Shown here: positions 16,040 to 25,332 of the stretch, one piece after another
Layout: each line of letters opens with the position of its first letter
Position numbering within the stretch: the first letter of the stretch is position 1
Assembly: GCA_002718035.1 (NCBI GenBank)
Contig: PBCX01000017.1
Coordinates: 1-38,749, forward strand
Length of the DNA: 38,749 bases
Source of the DNA: Flavobacteriales bacterium
GTDB lineage: Bacteria; Bacteroidota; Bacteroidia; Flavobacteriales; TMED113
Direction: 5' to 3'
Program-made: the position numbers and the translations under genes
The notes under the pieces: generated by a model
What the model was told of the DNA's origin: nothing
What the model saw: only the letters and a program-made list of their open reading frames with translations
The model's database searches: none

Positions 16040-18021
16040 AAAAATTTATAATAATTTTAATTTTTCCTTTTATAATCTTTTCACAAGATGAAAATGAAAA
16101 TATTAATCTTGAAACTGTTAATATATACGGTACATTGATTGATTTAAATAATTTTGAAACAGGAAAAAATGTAACAATTATTTCTTCAAAACAAATCCAA
16201 GAATATTCATTTAATTCTATTGATGAGTTATTAAAATTAGTGCCTAGTATTGAAATACAATCAAGAGGCGGATTTGGAAATCAGTCAGATTTAGCATTGA
16301 GAGGAACAACATTTAACCAAACACTAGTTGTTTTAGATGGGGTTAGGGTTAATGATCCCTTAACGGGCCATTTTAGTATGTACATTCCGATAAATCCATA
16401 TGAAATTTATCAAATAGAAATAATTAGAGGTGCAGGCTCTTCTATATATGGCCCAGATGCTGTTGGTGGAGTAATTAATATAGTCACTAAAAGTTTTAGC
16501 AATGAATTTAATGATGATGAATTAACTCTTGAATCAAAAATTGGTTCAAATAATCTGAACAGTATTAATCTGTATTTTTCTAAAAAATTTGGCGACAAAC
16601 TAAATACAACAATTTCTTTGAGTAAAATAAAATCAGATGGACAAGAATTATATGATAGTTTAGAAAATATATATAGTTTTTTTGACCACCAACTTTTCTC
16701 AATTTCTCAAAACTATCAACCAAATAAAAAGTTAAGTTTAAATTTTAGATATTCATATTCTATAAATGATTTTAATTCTCAATATTATTACACTAGAAAC
16801 CCATTTGACAGGTCAAGCGAGAAAGTAAAAAAAAATTGGGCACAATTTAACTCAACTTACAAAATCAATGAACAGAGTAAATTAGTTTTTCAGAATGTTT
16901 ATAAAAGAGCAAATGATTTATTTATTTTTAATCCAGATTTTCCTCCATTTAATGAAAATAAAACAGATCTAATTAATAATAAACTATATTATTTTAAAAA
17001 ATCTGATCGATATAATTTAGTTTATGGATTAGACTATCAAAGTAGAAAAATAAATAGTATTGATAGAGGAAGTCATGATGATTTTTATTTTGGATCGTTT
17101 ATTAATTTCGTTTTAAAACCACGTGAAGGATTGAGATACCGAGGCGAAGGAAGTAACTACGGATTTTATTTTAACCCTTCTTTAAGATTAGATTATAATG
17201 AGAGCTATAGTTTACAATATTCTCCACAAATTGATTTAAATTATAATCAAAAAAATTATAATTTAAGGGCTAGTATTGGAAAAACAATAAGATCTGCTGA
17301 CTTTACAGAAAGATTTTCAAACAATAACAAATTAACACTATCACCCGGTAGGAATCTAGGTAATCCAGACTTAGATTCTGAAAAAAGCGTAAATTTTGAA
17401 ATAGGTGTTGATTATAAAGGATTTAAAAATATATCTTTTAAGAACACTTTTTTTTATAGAAATTCAACTGATTTAATTGATTGGGTTACTACAAATTCTA
17501 ATCAAATAGAAACAAGTGTAGATTTAGAAGAAAATACCACATATTTATATGCTCAAAATATAAGTAAATTAAATACTCTAGGTTTAGAGTCAGAAATTTG
17601 GTTTAATTTATTTGCTGAACATAGTTTAAAGATTGACGGTACTTTGGGTTATACAAAGATATTTTCATCTGAAAAATTTGAAAATTTATTCAACAATGAT
17701 GAAGAGTTAAGTTCAAAGTATTTAGTAAACAATTCAGGCGATAGATTTAATTATAACCTCTTCTTTAATTTAAAAAATGTTCGTTTAAATTTTAATGGTA
17801 TATTAAAAGTAAGAGGAAGTGAAATGGCCCCTGATTTTAGTTTATTTTTAAGTGATTCGTACTTTGTTCATAACTTAAATTTGAGTTATCAATTTTCAAA
17901 ACAATTTTCTTGTAATCTTGAAATAATGAATATCTTTAATGAAGATTATTCAGATGTTTTTGGTGCAATTATGCCAAGGAGATGGTTTATTTTTGGTGTT
18001 AATTATTTTATAAACAACTAA
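16036..18021 (+). CDS. TonB-dependent outer-membrane receptor (BtuB-like plug)
   Basis: The 661-residue product has a signal peptide ending I-F-S-Q, a TonB-box-like start (E-T-V-N-I-Y-G), and a plug: S-S-K-Q-I-Q-E-Y-S, L-L-K-L-V-P-S-I-E, R-G-G-F-G-N-Q-S-D-L-A-L-R-G, L-V-V-L-D-G-V-R-V-N-D-P-x-T-G-H, and G-P-D-A-V-G-G-V-I-N-I-V-T. A beta-barrel ending in F-G-V-N-Y-F follows. The plug phrase resembles BtuB-type vitamin B12 receptors of Bacteroidota, though the ligand is not proven. Its ATG overlaps the BNR gene's stop, and an acid phosphatase gene follows 5 bases later, hinting at joint nutrient uptake. Confidence 0.9.
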   Translation: MKKFIIILIFPFIIFSQDENENINLETVNIYGTLIDLNNFETGKNVTIISSKQIQEYSFNSIDELLKLVPSIEIQSRGGFGNQSDLALRGTTFNQTLVVLDGVRVNDPLTGHFSMYIPINPYEIYQIEIIRGAGSSIYGPDAVGGVINIVTKSFSNEFNDDELTLESKIGSNNLNSINLYFSKKFGDKLNTTISLSKIKSDGQELYDSLENIYSFFDHQLFSISQNYQPNKKLSLNFRYSYSINDFNSQYYYTRNPFDRSSEKVKKNWAQFNSTYKINEQSKLVFQNVYKRANDLFIFNPDFPPFNENKTDLINNKLYYFKKSDRYNLVYGLDYQSRKINSIDRGSHDDFYFGSFINFVLKPREGLRYRGEGSNYGFYFNPSLRLDYNESYSLQYSPQIDLNYNQKNYNLRASIGKTIRSADFTERFSNNNKLTLSPGRNLGNPDLDSEKSVNFEIGVDYKGFKNISFKNTFFYRNSTDLIDWVTTNSNQIETSVDLEENTTYLYAQNISKLNTLGLESEIWFNLFAEHSLKIDGTLGYTKIFSSEKFENLFNNDEELSSKYLVNNSGDRFNYNLFFNLKNVRLNFNGILKVRGSEMAPDFSLFLSDSYFVHNLNLSYQFSKQFSCNLEIMNIFNEDYSDVFGAIMPRRWFIFGVNYFINN

Positions 18022-18026
18022 TAATT

Positions 18027-18704
18027 ATGAGATTTTTTTTTATAAGTTTTATTATATTTTTTTCTTCCTGTAATCACGAAAAAAATATAAATAATGAAAA
18101 ATTACCCAACGATGTTCTATGGGTAACACAGTCTTTAGAATATAAAGCAATCTGCCAACAAGTTTATCAATTAGCTTATGAAAGTTTAGAATCAACACTC
18201 GATAAAATTGATTCGCCATTTATTGTAATGGACTTAGATGAAACAGTACTTGATAATTCATCTTATCAAATTGATTTATATAATAACAAAGAAACTTTTA
18301 ATGAAACCTCATGGAACAAGTGGGTCAATTTAGAGTTGTCTAAACTTGTCCCAGGTGCTAAAAAATTTATTTACAGGTATAAAAATAACTTTAAAGATGC
18401 TAGGATTATATTTTTAAGTAATCGAAGTCAAGTTACATTAGAAGCAACAATAAATAACATGAAGAAGCTTGGGGTTTTGTTTGAGAATGACATATTTCTT
18501 TTAAGAGAAAAAAAATCTGATACTAAAATAGTTAGACGAAATGAAATAAATACAGGATTAAATAGAATGCTTAAATATGGACCTAAAAATGTAGTAGCAT
18601 ATTTTGGTGATGCCATTGGAGATTTTCCAAGTAGCAACGAACTAGATTTTCCAAGTAAAAACTTTGTATTTCCTAATCCAATGTATGGTAAATGGCAAAG
18701 ATGA
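18027..18704 (+). CDS. Lipoprotein e(P4)/class B acid phosphatase of the HAD superfamily
   Basis: The 225-residue product has a lipobox (F-F-S-S-C at residue 15) and a class B acid phosphatase-type HAD fold. Asp69 and Asp71 are in [11 protein letters not shown], the S-N-R motif in I-F-L-S-N-R, and F-G-D-A-I-G-D-F near the end. Members in Haemophilus (e(P4)) remove phosphate from nucleotides such as NMN at the outer membrane. A surface role here, next to a TonB receptor, would fit. Its stop overlaps the SGNH gene start (ATGA). Confidence 0.85.
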   Translation: MRFFFISFIIFFSSCNHEKNINNEKLPNDVLWVTQSLEYKAICQQVYQLAYESLESTLDKIDSPFIVMDLDETVLDNSSYQIDLYNNKETFNETSWNKWVNLELSKLVPGAKKFIYRYKNNFKDARIIFLSNRSQVTLEATINNMKKLGVLFENDIFLLREKKSDTKIVRRNEINTGLNRMLKYGPKNVVAYFGDAIGDFPSSNELDFPSKNFVFPNPMYGKWQR

Positions 18705-19930
18705 AACTATTATTTTTTTTACTCCCGCTTTTAATTATTGCACAAACTCCGTGTTTAGATGCTGTTGCTAATGCTTCAGGTTTATTAGGAGAATATATTC
18801 CTCAATGCGATGAAGATGGGTCATATACTCCTTTGCAATGCTGGTCAAGTACTGGTTATTGTTGGTGTGTTGATCAAGATGGGAACGAAATACCTGGAAC
18901 CTCCTTAGGTCCTGGCCAAGGAATCCCTGAATGTAATGAACAAATTGATTCTTTAAATGTTCTTTTTATTGGTAATAGTTATACTTTTTTTAATAATTTA
19001 CCTGATCTAGTTTCTTCAATTGCAGCTTCCATGGGAGATTATTTAAGTACCGACGGTAGTTTAATAGGCGGCGCGACATTACAATCTCACTCTGCAAACA
19101 ATAATACAATTGAATTAATTTCTAATGGAAACTGGGATTATGTAGTTTTACAAGAACAAAGTCAGTTCCCTTCATTTCCTTTATGGCAAGTAGAGCAAGA
19201 TGTTTTTCCATATGCCGTTGAATTGAATCAGTTGATTAAAGATTATAATGATTGTGGGGAAACTGTTTTTTTTATGACTTGGGGAAGAGAAAATGGAGAT
19301 GTAGGAAATTGTTCTAATTGGCCTCCGGTATGTACATATGAAGGAATGGATGACTTATTAAGGGAGAGATATATTATGATGGCTAATTATAATAACGCAT
19401 TGCTGTCTCCGGTAGGAGCTGTATGGAGATATATAAGAGAGTTTAATAAATTTGGACAATATGAAGTTGATTTATACAGCCCTGATGGAAGCCACCCATC
19501 TGTTATGGGTTCATATGTTGCTGCAATTTGTTTTTATACAACATTATTTCAAAAAGACCCAACAGAAATTCCATGGAATGGAAATGAAGAATGGAATATT
19601 GCTGAATTAGATGCAGATTTTATCAAAGAAGTTGTAAAATATATTGTTTATGATGATCTAGATCAATGGAATATTATTTCCAATGACATTGACTCTGATG
19701 GTATTTGTAATAACATAGATAATTGTCCTCAAACATATAATCCCAATCAAGAAGACATTGATAATGATAATACTGGAGATGCGTGTGATGGTATTGGAAT
19801 TTTAGAAATACCATCAAAAAAAGAAATTATAAATACAGTCGACATCCTTGGAAGGGAAACAAAAACTAACGGCTTTTACATAGAAATTTATAATGATGGA
19901 ACTGTAAAAAAGAAGTTAAAGTTAGATTAA
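18701..19930 (+). CDS. Secreted SGNH hydrolase with N-terminal thyroglobulin type-1 domain, TSP3 repeat and T9SS tail
   Basis: Starting at ATG 18701 (overlapping the previous stop) the 409-residue product has a signal peptide ending at Q15. A thyroglobulin type-1 domain follows, with six Cys at 18, 36, 47, 54, 56 and 78 and the hallmark Q-C-W and C-W-C-V. An SGNH/GDSL-type hydrolase begins at V-L-F-I-G-N-S-Y-T (Ser93) and ends with D-G-S-H-P-S (Asp262, His265), so the catalytic triad is visible. A D-S-D-G-I-C-N calcium-type repeat and [10 protein letters not shown] follow, then the tail V-D-I-L-G-R-E and I-Y-N-D-G-T. Substrate is unknown, most likely an acyl ester of a glycan or lipid. Confidence 0.85.
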   Translation: MKLLFFLLPLLIIAQTPCLDAVANASGLLGEYIPQCDEDGSYTPLQCWSSTGYCWCVDQDGNEIPGTSLGPGQGIPECNEQIDSLNVLFIGNSYTFFNNLPDLVSSIAASMGDYLSTDGSLIGGATLQSHSANNNTIELISNGNWDYVVLQEQSQFPSFPLWQVEQDVFPYAVELNQLIKDYNDCGETVFFMTWGRENGDVGNCSNWPPVCTYEGMDDLLRERYIMMANYNNALLSPVGAVWRYIREFNKFGQYEVDLYSPDGSHPSVMGSYVAAICFYTTLFQKDPTEIPWNGNEEWNIAELDADFIKEVVKYIVYDDLDQWNIISNDIDSDGICNNIDNCPQTYNPNQEDIDNDNTGDACDGIGILEIPSKKEIINTVDILGRETKTNGFYIEIYNDGTVKKKLKLD

Positions 19931-20578
19931 CTTTAATATACTTTTATTATTAATAATATTATTGCCTGACATATTTGATTTTGCATAAAGTATCATGGCT
20001 TTCGCTACTTGTTCAGCATTTATAGGTTTTACATTTGGTGGTATAATTTTAGAAAACAATGGTAAAATAATTTGACCGGTTCGTTCTCCTAATCTAAATT
20101 CATTTCTTTTTCCTAGTAATAAAGAAGGACGTAAGACAATAAAAGAATTTAAGTTTAATTTATTTATTTCATGTTCTATCTCTCCTTTTAGTTTAAGATA
20201 AAAATTGGAACTTTTGGAATTTGCTCCGCTAGAAGAAATAAGAATAAATTTATTTACGTTGTTAAGTTTACAAGACTTAGCTATGTTGAAATTTATGTCA
20301 AAATCAATTTCTCGGTACTTATCTTTATTATTTTGAACCTTTGCTTTTGTTGTTCCAATAGATGAAAAAACTATTGAGCAATTTTTAACAGAATTATCAA
20401 TTTGAATTTTATTAGAAAAATTAATTATTTGATTACTTAATTTTTTGTGATTTATATTTAAAGGCCTTCTACTAACTACTACTATTTGTTCAAATGAAGA
20501 GTCAGACAATAAATAATTTATTAGTAAGCCACCAATGAGGCCTGTAGAACCAAATACTACAACCTTTTTATTTTTCAT
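19922..20578 (-). CDS. NAD(P)-binding Rossmann oxidoreductase (short-chain epimerase-like)
   Basis: The 218-residue product has G-S-T-G-L-I-G-G at residues 10-17, the dinucleotide-binding motif of atypical short-chain dehydrogenases, V-V-S-R-R at the end of the second strand, and [10 protein letters not shown] where the catalytic Ser-containing strand lies. It resembles HTATIP2-like/NAD(P)H-binding proteins of about 215-225 residues. No signal peptide is present. It is convergent with the SGNH gene and overlaps it by nine bases. Substrate is not known. Confidence 0.82.
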   Translation of the reverse strand: MKNKKVVVFGSTGLIGGLLINYLLSDSSFEQIVVVSRRPLNINHKKLSNQIINFSNKIQIDNSVKNCSIVFSSIGTTKAKVQNNKDKYREIDFDINFNIAKSCKLNNVNKFILISSSGANSKSSNFYLKLKGEIEHEINKLNLNSFIVLRPSLLLGKRNEFRLGERTGQIILPLFSKIIPPNVKPINAEQVAKAMILYAKSNMSGNNIINNKSILKLI

Positions 20579-20673
20579 ATTTTTTTTTTAAAAGCAATTA
20601 TTATTAAATTTTTCATTATGATATGATAATAACCAACATTATTTAATTATTCCATACTTTACGAAAACCTAAC

Positions 20674-20681
20674 TATATTTG
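20674..20681 (+). promoter_or_regulatory. Bacteroidota -7 promoter box TATATTTG
   Basis: TATATTTG lies 23 bases before ATG 20705 and is preceded by AAAACCTAAC, related to the element seen near other boxes in the window. It probably drives 20705-22592. Confidence 0.5.
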
Positions 20682-20704
20682 AATAATTATATATATTTAA
20701 CAAT

Positions 20705-21136
20705 ATGCAAAATTTAATACTATTATTATTATTTCCACTATTTTCATTTTCACAATTAGACTATAATAAATATGTTACAAGTAATCATATTGAAAAAATG
20801 ACATGGAATTCAGAAAAAAATCATTATCAGGTTAATGATCAAATGTATAGAAGATATGTAATTTATCCTGAAGCTGATCAGTACTCATTTAATTTTAATT
20901 ACGGAGAGTCCGAAGGTGTTTTCGAATGGGAATTTATTGGAAAAGATGAATTAAACATGGATAAATATATTAATAGTAATGGCGAAAAAATTATTATTAA
21001 TCATGAAGAAAAAGAAATTTGGATCTTTTTAAATTACGATAAAGAAATTAATAGATATTTAAATATAAAGGTACTTTCAAATATTGACTTCCATGTGAAA
21101 AAAGTTGATTATATACCTCAAACCAAAAGAAATTAG
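20705..21136 (+). CDS. Small secreted protein of unknown function
   Basis: The 143-residue product has a signal peptide ending F-S-F-S-Q near residue 17. The mature part is rich in Tyr, Asn, Lys and Glu and looks beta-rich (Q-Y-S-F-N-F-N-Y-G-E-S-E-G-V-F-E-W-E-F). No Cys is present and no family is recognised. It ends P-Q-T-K-R-N and has no T9SS tail. It lies four bases upstream of the CotH gene, so the two are probably co-expressed and may work together. Confidence 0.6.
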   Translation: MQNLILLLLFPLFSFSQLDYNKYVTSNHIEKMTWNSEKNHYQVNDQMYRRYVIYPEADQYSFNFNYGESEGVFEWEFIGKDELNMDKYINSNGEKIIINHEEKEIWIFLNYDKEINRYLNIKVLSNIDFHVKKVDYIPQTKRN

Positions 21137-21140
21137 ATAA

Positions 21141-22592
21141 ATGAAGTTATATTTTTTTATAATTATTTTTATACCAATTCTTTCTTTTTGTCAGGCCTTT
21201 AAGTCAAATTTACCAATAATTGTAATAAACACATTTGGAAATGAGGTCTTGGATGATCCAAGAATCATTGCTAACATGGGAGTAATTGATAATACTAATA
21301 CTGAAAATAATTTAAGTGATTTACACAATAATTATTCAGGACAAATAAGTATTGAGCTGAGAGGAAGCTCATCACAACAATTATTTCCAAAAAAATCTTA
21401 TAGTTTTGAAACACAAGATTATAATGGTGAAAATAATAATGTCTCAATTCTTGATTTACCTGAAGAAAATGATTGGGTATTATATGGAGCATATTCAGAT
21501 AAAACATTTTTAAGGAATAGTTTAACTTATCACCTTTCAAAACAAATGGATCATTATGCTCCAAGAACAAAGCATTGTGAGCTGTTTTTAAATGATGAAT
21601 ATCAGGGTTTATACTTACTTGTAGAGAAAATAAAAAGAGATAAAAATAGAGTTGATATTGAAAAAAATGAAAAAAATGATATTACAGGAGGTTATATAAT
21701 CAAAATTGATAAATTAACTGATGCGCCAATTAATTCCTCATGGTGCTCAGACTTTACAAATTTTAACAATGATCAAGTTTGTTTTCAATATCATTATCCA
21801 AAGGCAGATGAAATTACAGAATCTCAAAAATTATATATTAAAGATTATATGAACAATATAAATTCAATAATTAAAGAAATGTCTATTAATCAAACTCCGA
21901 TTGATTCAGTAGAAAATATAAATTTCACATCATTTTTAGATTACTTAATTATAAGTGAATTAACTAAAAATGTAGATGCTTATCGTTTAAGTACTTTTTT
22001 ATATAAAGACAGCGATTTAAATGATGGCCTTTTAACTATGGGGCCTGTTTGGGATTATAATTTATCTCTTGGTAATGTTGATTTTTGTAAGTCATCAGAA
22101 ATTAGTGAATGGGTTTTAGAAAAAGAAACCGCATGTAGATCTAGTATTCCAAGCTATTGGTATGATCTATTACAAAATGACTCTTTTAGTATTGCTTTAT
22201 CAAATAGATGGTTTGAGTTAAGAGAAAACGTATTAAGTTTTGATGAAATATTTGAATACATTGATTTAAATAGTAATTATATCAAAGGTGCCCAAGAAAG
22301 AAACTTTGAGTTATGGAATATCATGAATGAATATGTTTGGCCAAACTACCAACTTGGAGATAGTTTTGAAAGTGAGGTGGATTATTTAAAGTATTGGATT
22401 TATCATAGAATTAATTGGATAGAGGATAATATTAGTGACTTTAGATTGATTTTTCCAGACTGTAGTTCTAGTCAAAAAAAATTATTAAAAAAAGTCAATC
22501 AGTTAGGACAAGTAATCAATAATATAAATAATGAAATTGTATTCTATATTTATGATAACGGTTGCGTAGAGTCAAAGTTTGTTACAGATTAA
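21141..22592 (+). CDS. Secreted CotH-kinase family protein with T9SS-like tail
   Basis: The 483-residue product has a signal peptide ending S-F-C-Q and a CotH domain. I-S-I-E-L-R-G-S-S-S-Q-Q-L-F-P-K-K-S-Y and L-R-N-S-L-T-Y-H-L lie in the N-terminal half; E-L-F-L-N-D-E-Y-Q-G-L-Y-L-L-V-E-K-I-K and G-P-V-W-D-Y-N-L-S-L-G (Asp305, Asn307) follow. CotH proteins are atypical protein kinases first known from spore coats; surface homologues are common in Bacteroidota. The end, V-N-Q-L-G-Q and I-Y-D-N-G, is a degenerate sorting tail. Substrate is unknown. It is convergent with a barrel-like gene. Confidence 0.85.
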   Translation: MKLYFFIIIFIPILSFCQAFKSNLPIIVINTFGNEVLDDPRIIANMGVIDNTNTENNLSDLHNNYSGQISIELRGSSSQQLFPKKSYSFETQDYNGENNNVSILDLPEENDWVLYGAYSDKTFLRNSLTYHLSKQMDHYAPRTKHCELFLNDEYQGLYLLVEKIKRDKNRVDIEKNEKNDITGGYIIKIDKLTDAPINSSWCSDFTNFNNDQVCFQYHYPKADEITESQKLYIKDYMNNINSIIKEMSINQTPIDSVENINFTSFLDYLIISELTKNVDAYRLSTFLYKDSDLNDGLLTMGPVWDYNLSLGNVDFCKSSEISEWVLEKETACRSSIPSYWYDLLQNDSFSIALSNRWFELRENVLSFDEIFEYIDLNSNYIKGAQERNFELWNIMNEYVWPNYQLGDSFESEVDYLKYWIYHRINWIEDNISDFRLIFPDCSSSQKKLLKKVNQLGQVINNINNEIVFYIYDNGCVESKFVTD

Positions 22593-23268
22593 TTATTTTT
22601 TCAAATTTAATTTCAAATCCAGGAAAGTAGTTAAATTTATTTATATTGTTTAAACTCCAGTCACTATTAACAAATAACAATAATCTTATTAGGTTTTTTT
22701 TCTTTAAATAAAAGTTAATTGAATAATTTAAACAAGAGGCCTTTTCTAAACTAGCTAAACTACCATTATCTTCCGAAGACGTTAGCCCTCCTAGTGAATT
22801 TAACTCAGTATTTAAAATATTTCCTTTTTTGTAAATCAAAGGGTATAACCTAAATTTTAAAATTATAGAATTAGAAATTACCTTCGATATTTTTTTCTCA
22901 ATTTCAAAAGAAAAATTAATATCAAATGATAAAATATTTGGGATTTTAGTGGTGAAATTAATATTTCCAATCTCTTCAATATTTTCATCTATTGTTATTT
23001 TTTTTGCTATTGCATTACTTAGAATAATACTGGTAGTATATCTTAATGATGAATTTTTGCTAATACTTTTTTTATAAAATGTATTAAAATTAAATACTAA
23101 CCCTTCTCTGCTATATTTATATTGATTAAGAAATAAGTTGCCAGTATAATATTTAATTCCAACTTCAGTTGAGTATTTTAGGTCTTTAGAGCTAAACAAA
23201 GGTTTATTAATTTCATTTTGTGATATTGATATAATAGGAATTAATAATATGTATAAAAGTAATTTCAT
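22582..23268 (-). CDS. Beta-barrel-like outer-membrane protein
   Basis: The 228-residue product has a signal peptide ending I-S-I-S-Q. It then has alternating strands (K-Y-S-T-E-V-G-I-K-Y-Y-T-G, S-S-L-R-Y-T-T-S-I-I-L-S, L-S-F-D-I-N-F-S-F-E-I-E) and ends F-P-G-F-E-I-K-F-E-K-I-I-N-L, which suits a porin-like or transport barrel, although the terminal Phe is missing. Length and strand pattern fit an outer-membrane barrel, but no family is identified. Its 3' end overlaps the CotH gene by 11 bases. Confidence 0.6.
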   Translation of the reverse strand: MKLLLYILLIPIISISQNEINKPLFSSKDLKYSTEVGIKYYTGNLFLNQYKYSREGLVFNFNTFYKKSISKNSSLRYTTSIILSNAIAKKITIDENIEEIGNINFTTKIPNILSFDINFSFEIEKKISKVISNSIILKFRLYPLIYKKGNILNTELNSLGGLTSSEDNGSLASLEKASCLNYSINFYLKKKNLIRLLLFVNSDWSLNNINKFNYFPGFEIKFEKIINL

Positions 23269-23384
23269 TTAATAAATATTAAATATAATTTTTAATTGAC
23301 TTACAAAAAATAAATTTTAAATACTTTATTTAAAATCAATATTGTTTAATCTCAATTAATATTATATTGTGAAAAATTTTTAAA

Positions 23385-23894
23385 ATGAAAAATTACTTTT
23401 GTTTATTCACAATATTTACTCTTTTATTTATTTTTAGTTCATGTGAAAAAGAAGATGACCACAATCACGACCATGAGTCTATTCAGGGTTGCACCGACTC
23501 ACTAGCTTGCAATTATAATGAGAATGCTACGGATGATGACAACTCTTGTACATATCCTGAAGCTGGTTATGATTGTGATGGAAATGTTCTTGCACTTATC
23601 CACACTATTTTTGCGGGTAACTTTTATTATGACCCCGCTAATATTACAATTAATGTTGGGGATCAAGTAAGATGGATAAATGATGGAGGTTTTCATGATG
23701 TTAATGGTGAAATAAATTCAATGACAAACACATCATTTGAAAATCCTGAATCATTTAATTCCCCGATTGTTTCTGATGTGGGTGCCGTTATATATACCCA
23801 TACCTTTAATTTAACTGGTGTGTATAATTATGATTGTTCAGTTGGTGGACATGCTCAAAGCGGTATGGTTGGCACAATAATAGTTGAAGATTAA
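23385..23894 (+). CDS. Plastocyanin/cupredoxin-like copper lipoprotein
   Basis: The 169-residue product has a lipobox (F-S-S-C at residue 20) followed by E-K-E-D-D-H-N-H-D-H, an acidic, His-rich tether that suggests surface display and possibly metal binding. A linker G-C-T-D-S-L-A-C-N-Y-N-E-N-A-T-D-D-D-N-S-C follows, then a cupredoxin: strand I-T-I-N-V-G-D-Q-V-R-W, His104 in F-H-D-V, and C151-S-V-G-G-H156-A-Q-S-G-M161, giving the usual His-Cys-His-Met type 1 copper set. It is presumably an electron carrier or copper-binding protein on the outside of the cell. Confidence 0.85.
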   Translation: MKNYFCLFTIFTLLFIFSSCEKEDDHNHDHESIQGCTDSLACNYNENATDDDNSCTYPEAGYDCDGNVLALIHTIFAGNFYYDPANITINVGDQVRWINDGGFHDVNGEINSMTNTSFENPESFNSPIVSDVGAVIYTHTFNLTGVYNYDCSVGGHAQSGMVGTIIVED

Positions 23895-23931
23895 TAAATA
23901 TTTATTATATAGCTTTAATTAACAATAAGCC

Positions 23932-24825
23932 ATGAAATATTTTTTAGTAATATTTATTATTCCTCTAATTTCTTTTTCTCAATATCTATTCTCAGACAAT
24001 TACCCTGTCAATACTTATCAAATGTTTTTTAAAAAAAATATTTTTTCTGAACCAGGGCTTAACGATATAGTTTCTGATCATAAAAAAATAGCAATTTTAC
24101 CTGTGTCTGTTTCATACAATATAAATAACAGAGAGAAGAGAAAAGAAACTTTTTCCACTTATGATATTAAGGAAATGGAAATAGAGTGCTCACAGGCTTT
24201 TTTTATAGACTTTTACTCCAAAATTTCAGATTCTTTTAAGGAGATTAATAATACAATATCAAAATCTCAAAATAAAAAAAAGATAACAATTGATGAAGAT
24301 GGGTATGTTCCGCAAACTCAAAGAGACAGATTTATTGCAATAAATAACAGAGAAAAAAATTTAATTAGTTTTATAAAAAGACCAAAAGTAGATCTCCTTA
24401 ATTCTACTCAAACAATTAATAAGCTAAATAATAACAATATAAATATCCAAGATATTATAGAGCATTCACCAGAAAAATTGTGTAAAATTTTAAACGTAGA
24501 TGCAATAATATACATCAATATTGATAGCTCAAAAATTATAAGATTATCATCTTTTGGAATAAAAGATGAAAAAAAAAGTATAACCTATCAAAGATCGTTC
24601 AATAATACTGCAACTGATATTTTTTTAATAGGAACATCAATTGTAGATGAAATAAAAGGAGCAAAGTTTGTAGAAGCTTCAATCTCTATTTATAATAATA
24701 ATGGCATGTTATTTTGGGCATATAAAGATGATATTTCTTCTAGATATTTTAGAAATCATACAGATATTGTTGAACATATTTTTTCAAATAATTTAATAGA
24801 TAGATTTCCTTATTTAGTAAAATAA
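23932..24825 (+). CDS. Secreted protein of unknown function (GNA1162-like fold possible)
   Basis: The 297-residue product has a signal peptide ending I-S-F-S-Q. It shows K-K-I-A-I-L-P-V-S-V near residues 50-60 and L-C-K-I-L-N-V-D-A-I-I-Y-I-N-I-D-S around 180, a pattern similar to the alpha/beta domains of DUF799/GNA1162-type envelope proteins, but the match is by eye only and weak. Many Lys and Asn residues occur. No catalytic residues or tail motif are visible. It is followed by a tiny membrane-protein gene eleven bases later, probably in the same transcript. Confidence 0.55.
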   Translation: MKYFLVIFIIPLISFSQYLFSDNYPVNTYQMFFKKNIFSEPGLNDIVSDHKKIAILPVSVSYNINNREKRKETFSTYDIKEMEIECSQAFFIDFYSKISDSFKEINNTISKSQNKKKITIDEDGYVPQTQRDRFIAINNREKNLISFIKRPKVDLLNSTQTINKLNNNNINIQDIIEHSPEKLCKILNVDAIIYINIDSSKIIRLSSFGIKDEKKSITYQRSFNNTATDIFLIGTSIVDEIKGAKFVEASISIYNNNGMLFWAYKDDISSRYFRNHTDIVEHIFSNNLIDRFPYLVK

Positions 24826-24836
24826 ATCATAAAAAA

Positions 24837-25010
24837 TTGAAAAGAAAAGATAAATTAAAATTGGGAATATTTGTTGTAGCAGTTATAATTCCTTTTGGAG
24901 TTATGACTTTACTAGTATATTATTCTATAAGATATTTTTTATTTAAAAAACCTTTCACTCAAGAGCTCGAATTAATCAAAGGATTATTAAAAAAATTTAC
25001 TAAAAAATAA
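24837..25010 (+). CDS. Small membrane protein (57 aa)
   Basis: This 57-codon frame starts at TTG 24837, eleven bases after the previous stop, and ends at TAA 25010. It has a basic N-terminus (K-R-K-D-K-L-K), one hydrophobic segment about residues 9-29 (G-I-F-V-V-A-V-I-I-P-F-G-V-M-T-L-L-V-Y-Y), and a basic, amphipathic C-terminal part. This is a typical single-span protein. No ATG in frame gives a full-length product, so TTG is the likely start. Function unknown. Confidence 0.5.
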   Translation: MKRKDKLKLGIFVVAVIIPFGVMTLLVYYSIRYFLFKKPFTQELELIKGLLKKFTKK

Positions 25011-25019
25011 TTTTCATTG

Positions 25020-25256
25020 TTAAATAAGCCTTTCTATATATTTTGCAGTATCCAAAATAGTTTTTTCAAAAGGAATATGGCTCCAATTAAATATTTTCGT
25101 TGTTTTTGAAATATCGCTTTTTATTTCTTTGTACTTAGAAAAATCTCGCAATGAACCCTTAACGACGTAATCATTTTTAAGTAATTCTACTGCACAGTGT
25201 AGACCAATATAACCAGAAATGCCTGTCAGTAAAACTTTATTTTTTATTTTTTTCAT
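25020..25256 (-). pseudogene. Internally deleted extended-SDR (aldehyde/dihydroflavonol-reductase-like) gene
   Basis: The 78-residue frame starts with V-L-L-T-G-I-S-G-Y-I-G-L-H, a Rossmann N-terminus, and V-K-G-S-L-R-D-F-S, the NADP-binding arginine region of dihydroflavonol-4-reductase-like enzymes. It then jumps to F-N-W-S-H-I-P-F-E-K-T-I-L-D-T-A-K-Y-I-E, which matches the very end of such enzymes. Members are usually about 340 residues, so the middle, including the catalytic YxxxK, is missing while the frame is kept. The simplest reading is a large in-frame internal deletion that left a non-functional remnant. Confidence 0.65.
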
Positions 25257-25332
25257 ATCTTATAATAAATGTATTTTTATTTATACTCGACTTCGTTAAG
25301 TTAGTATATTAATTTATTTATATCATTCAATT

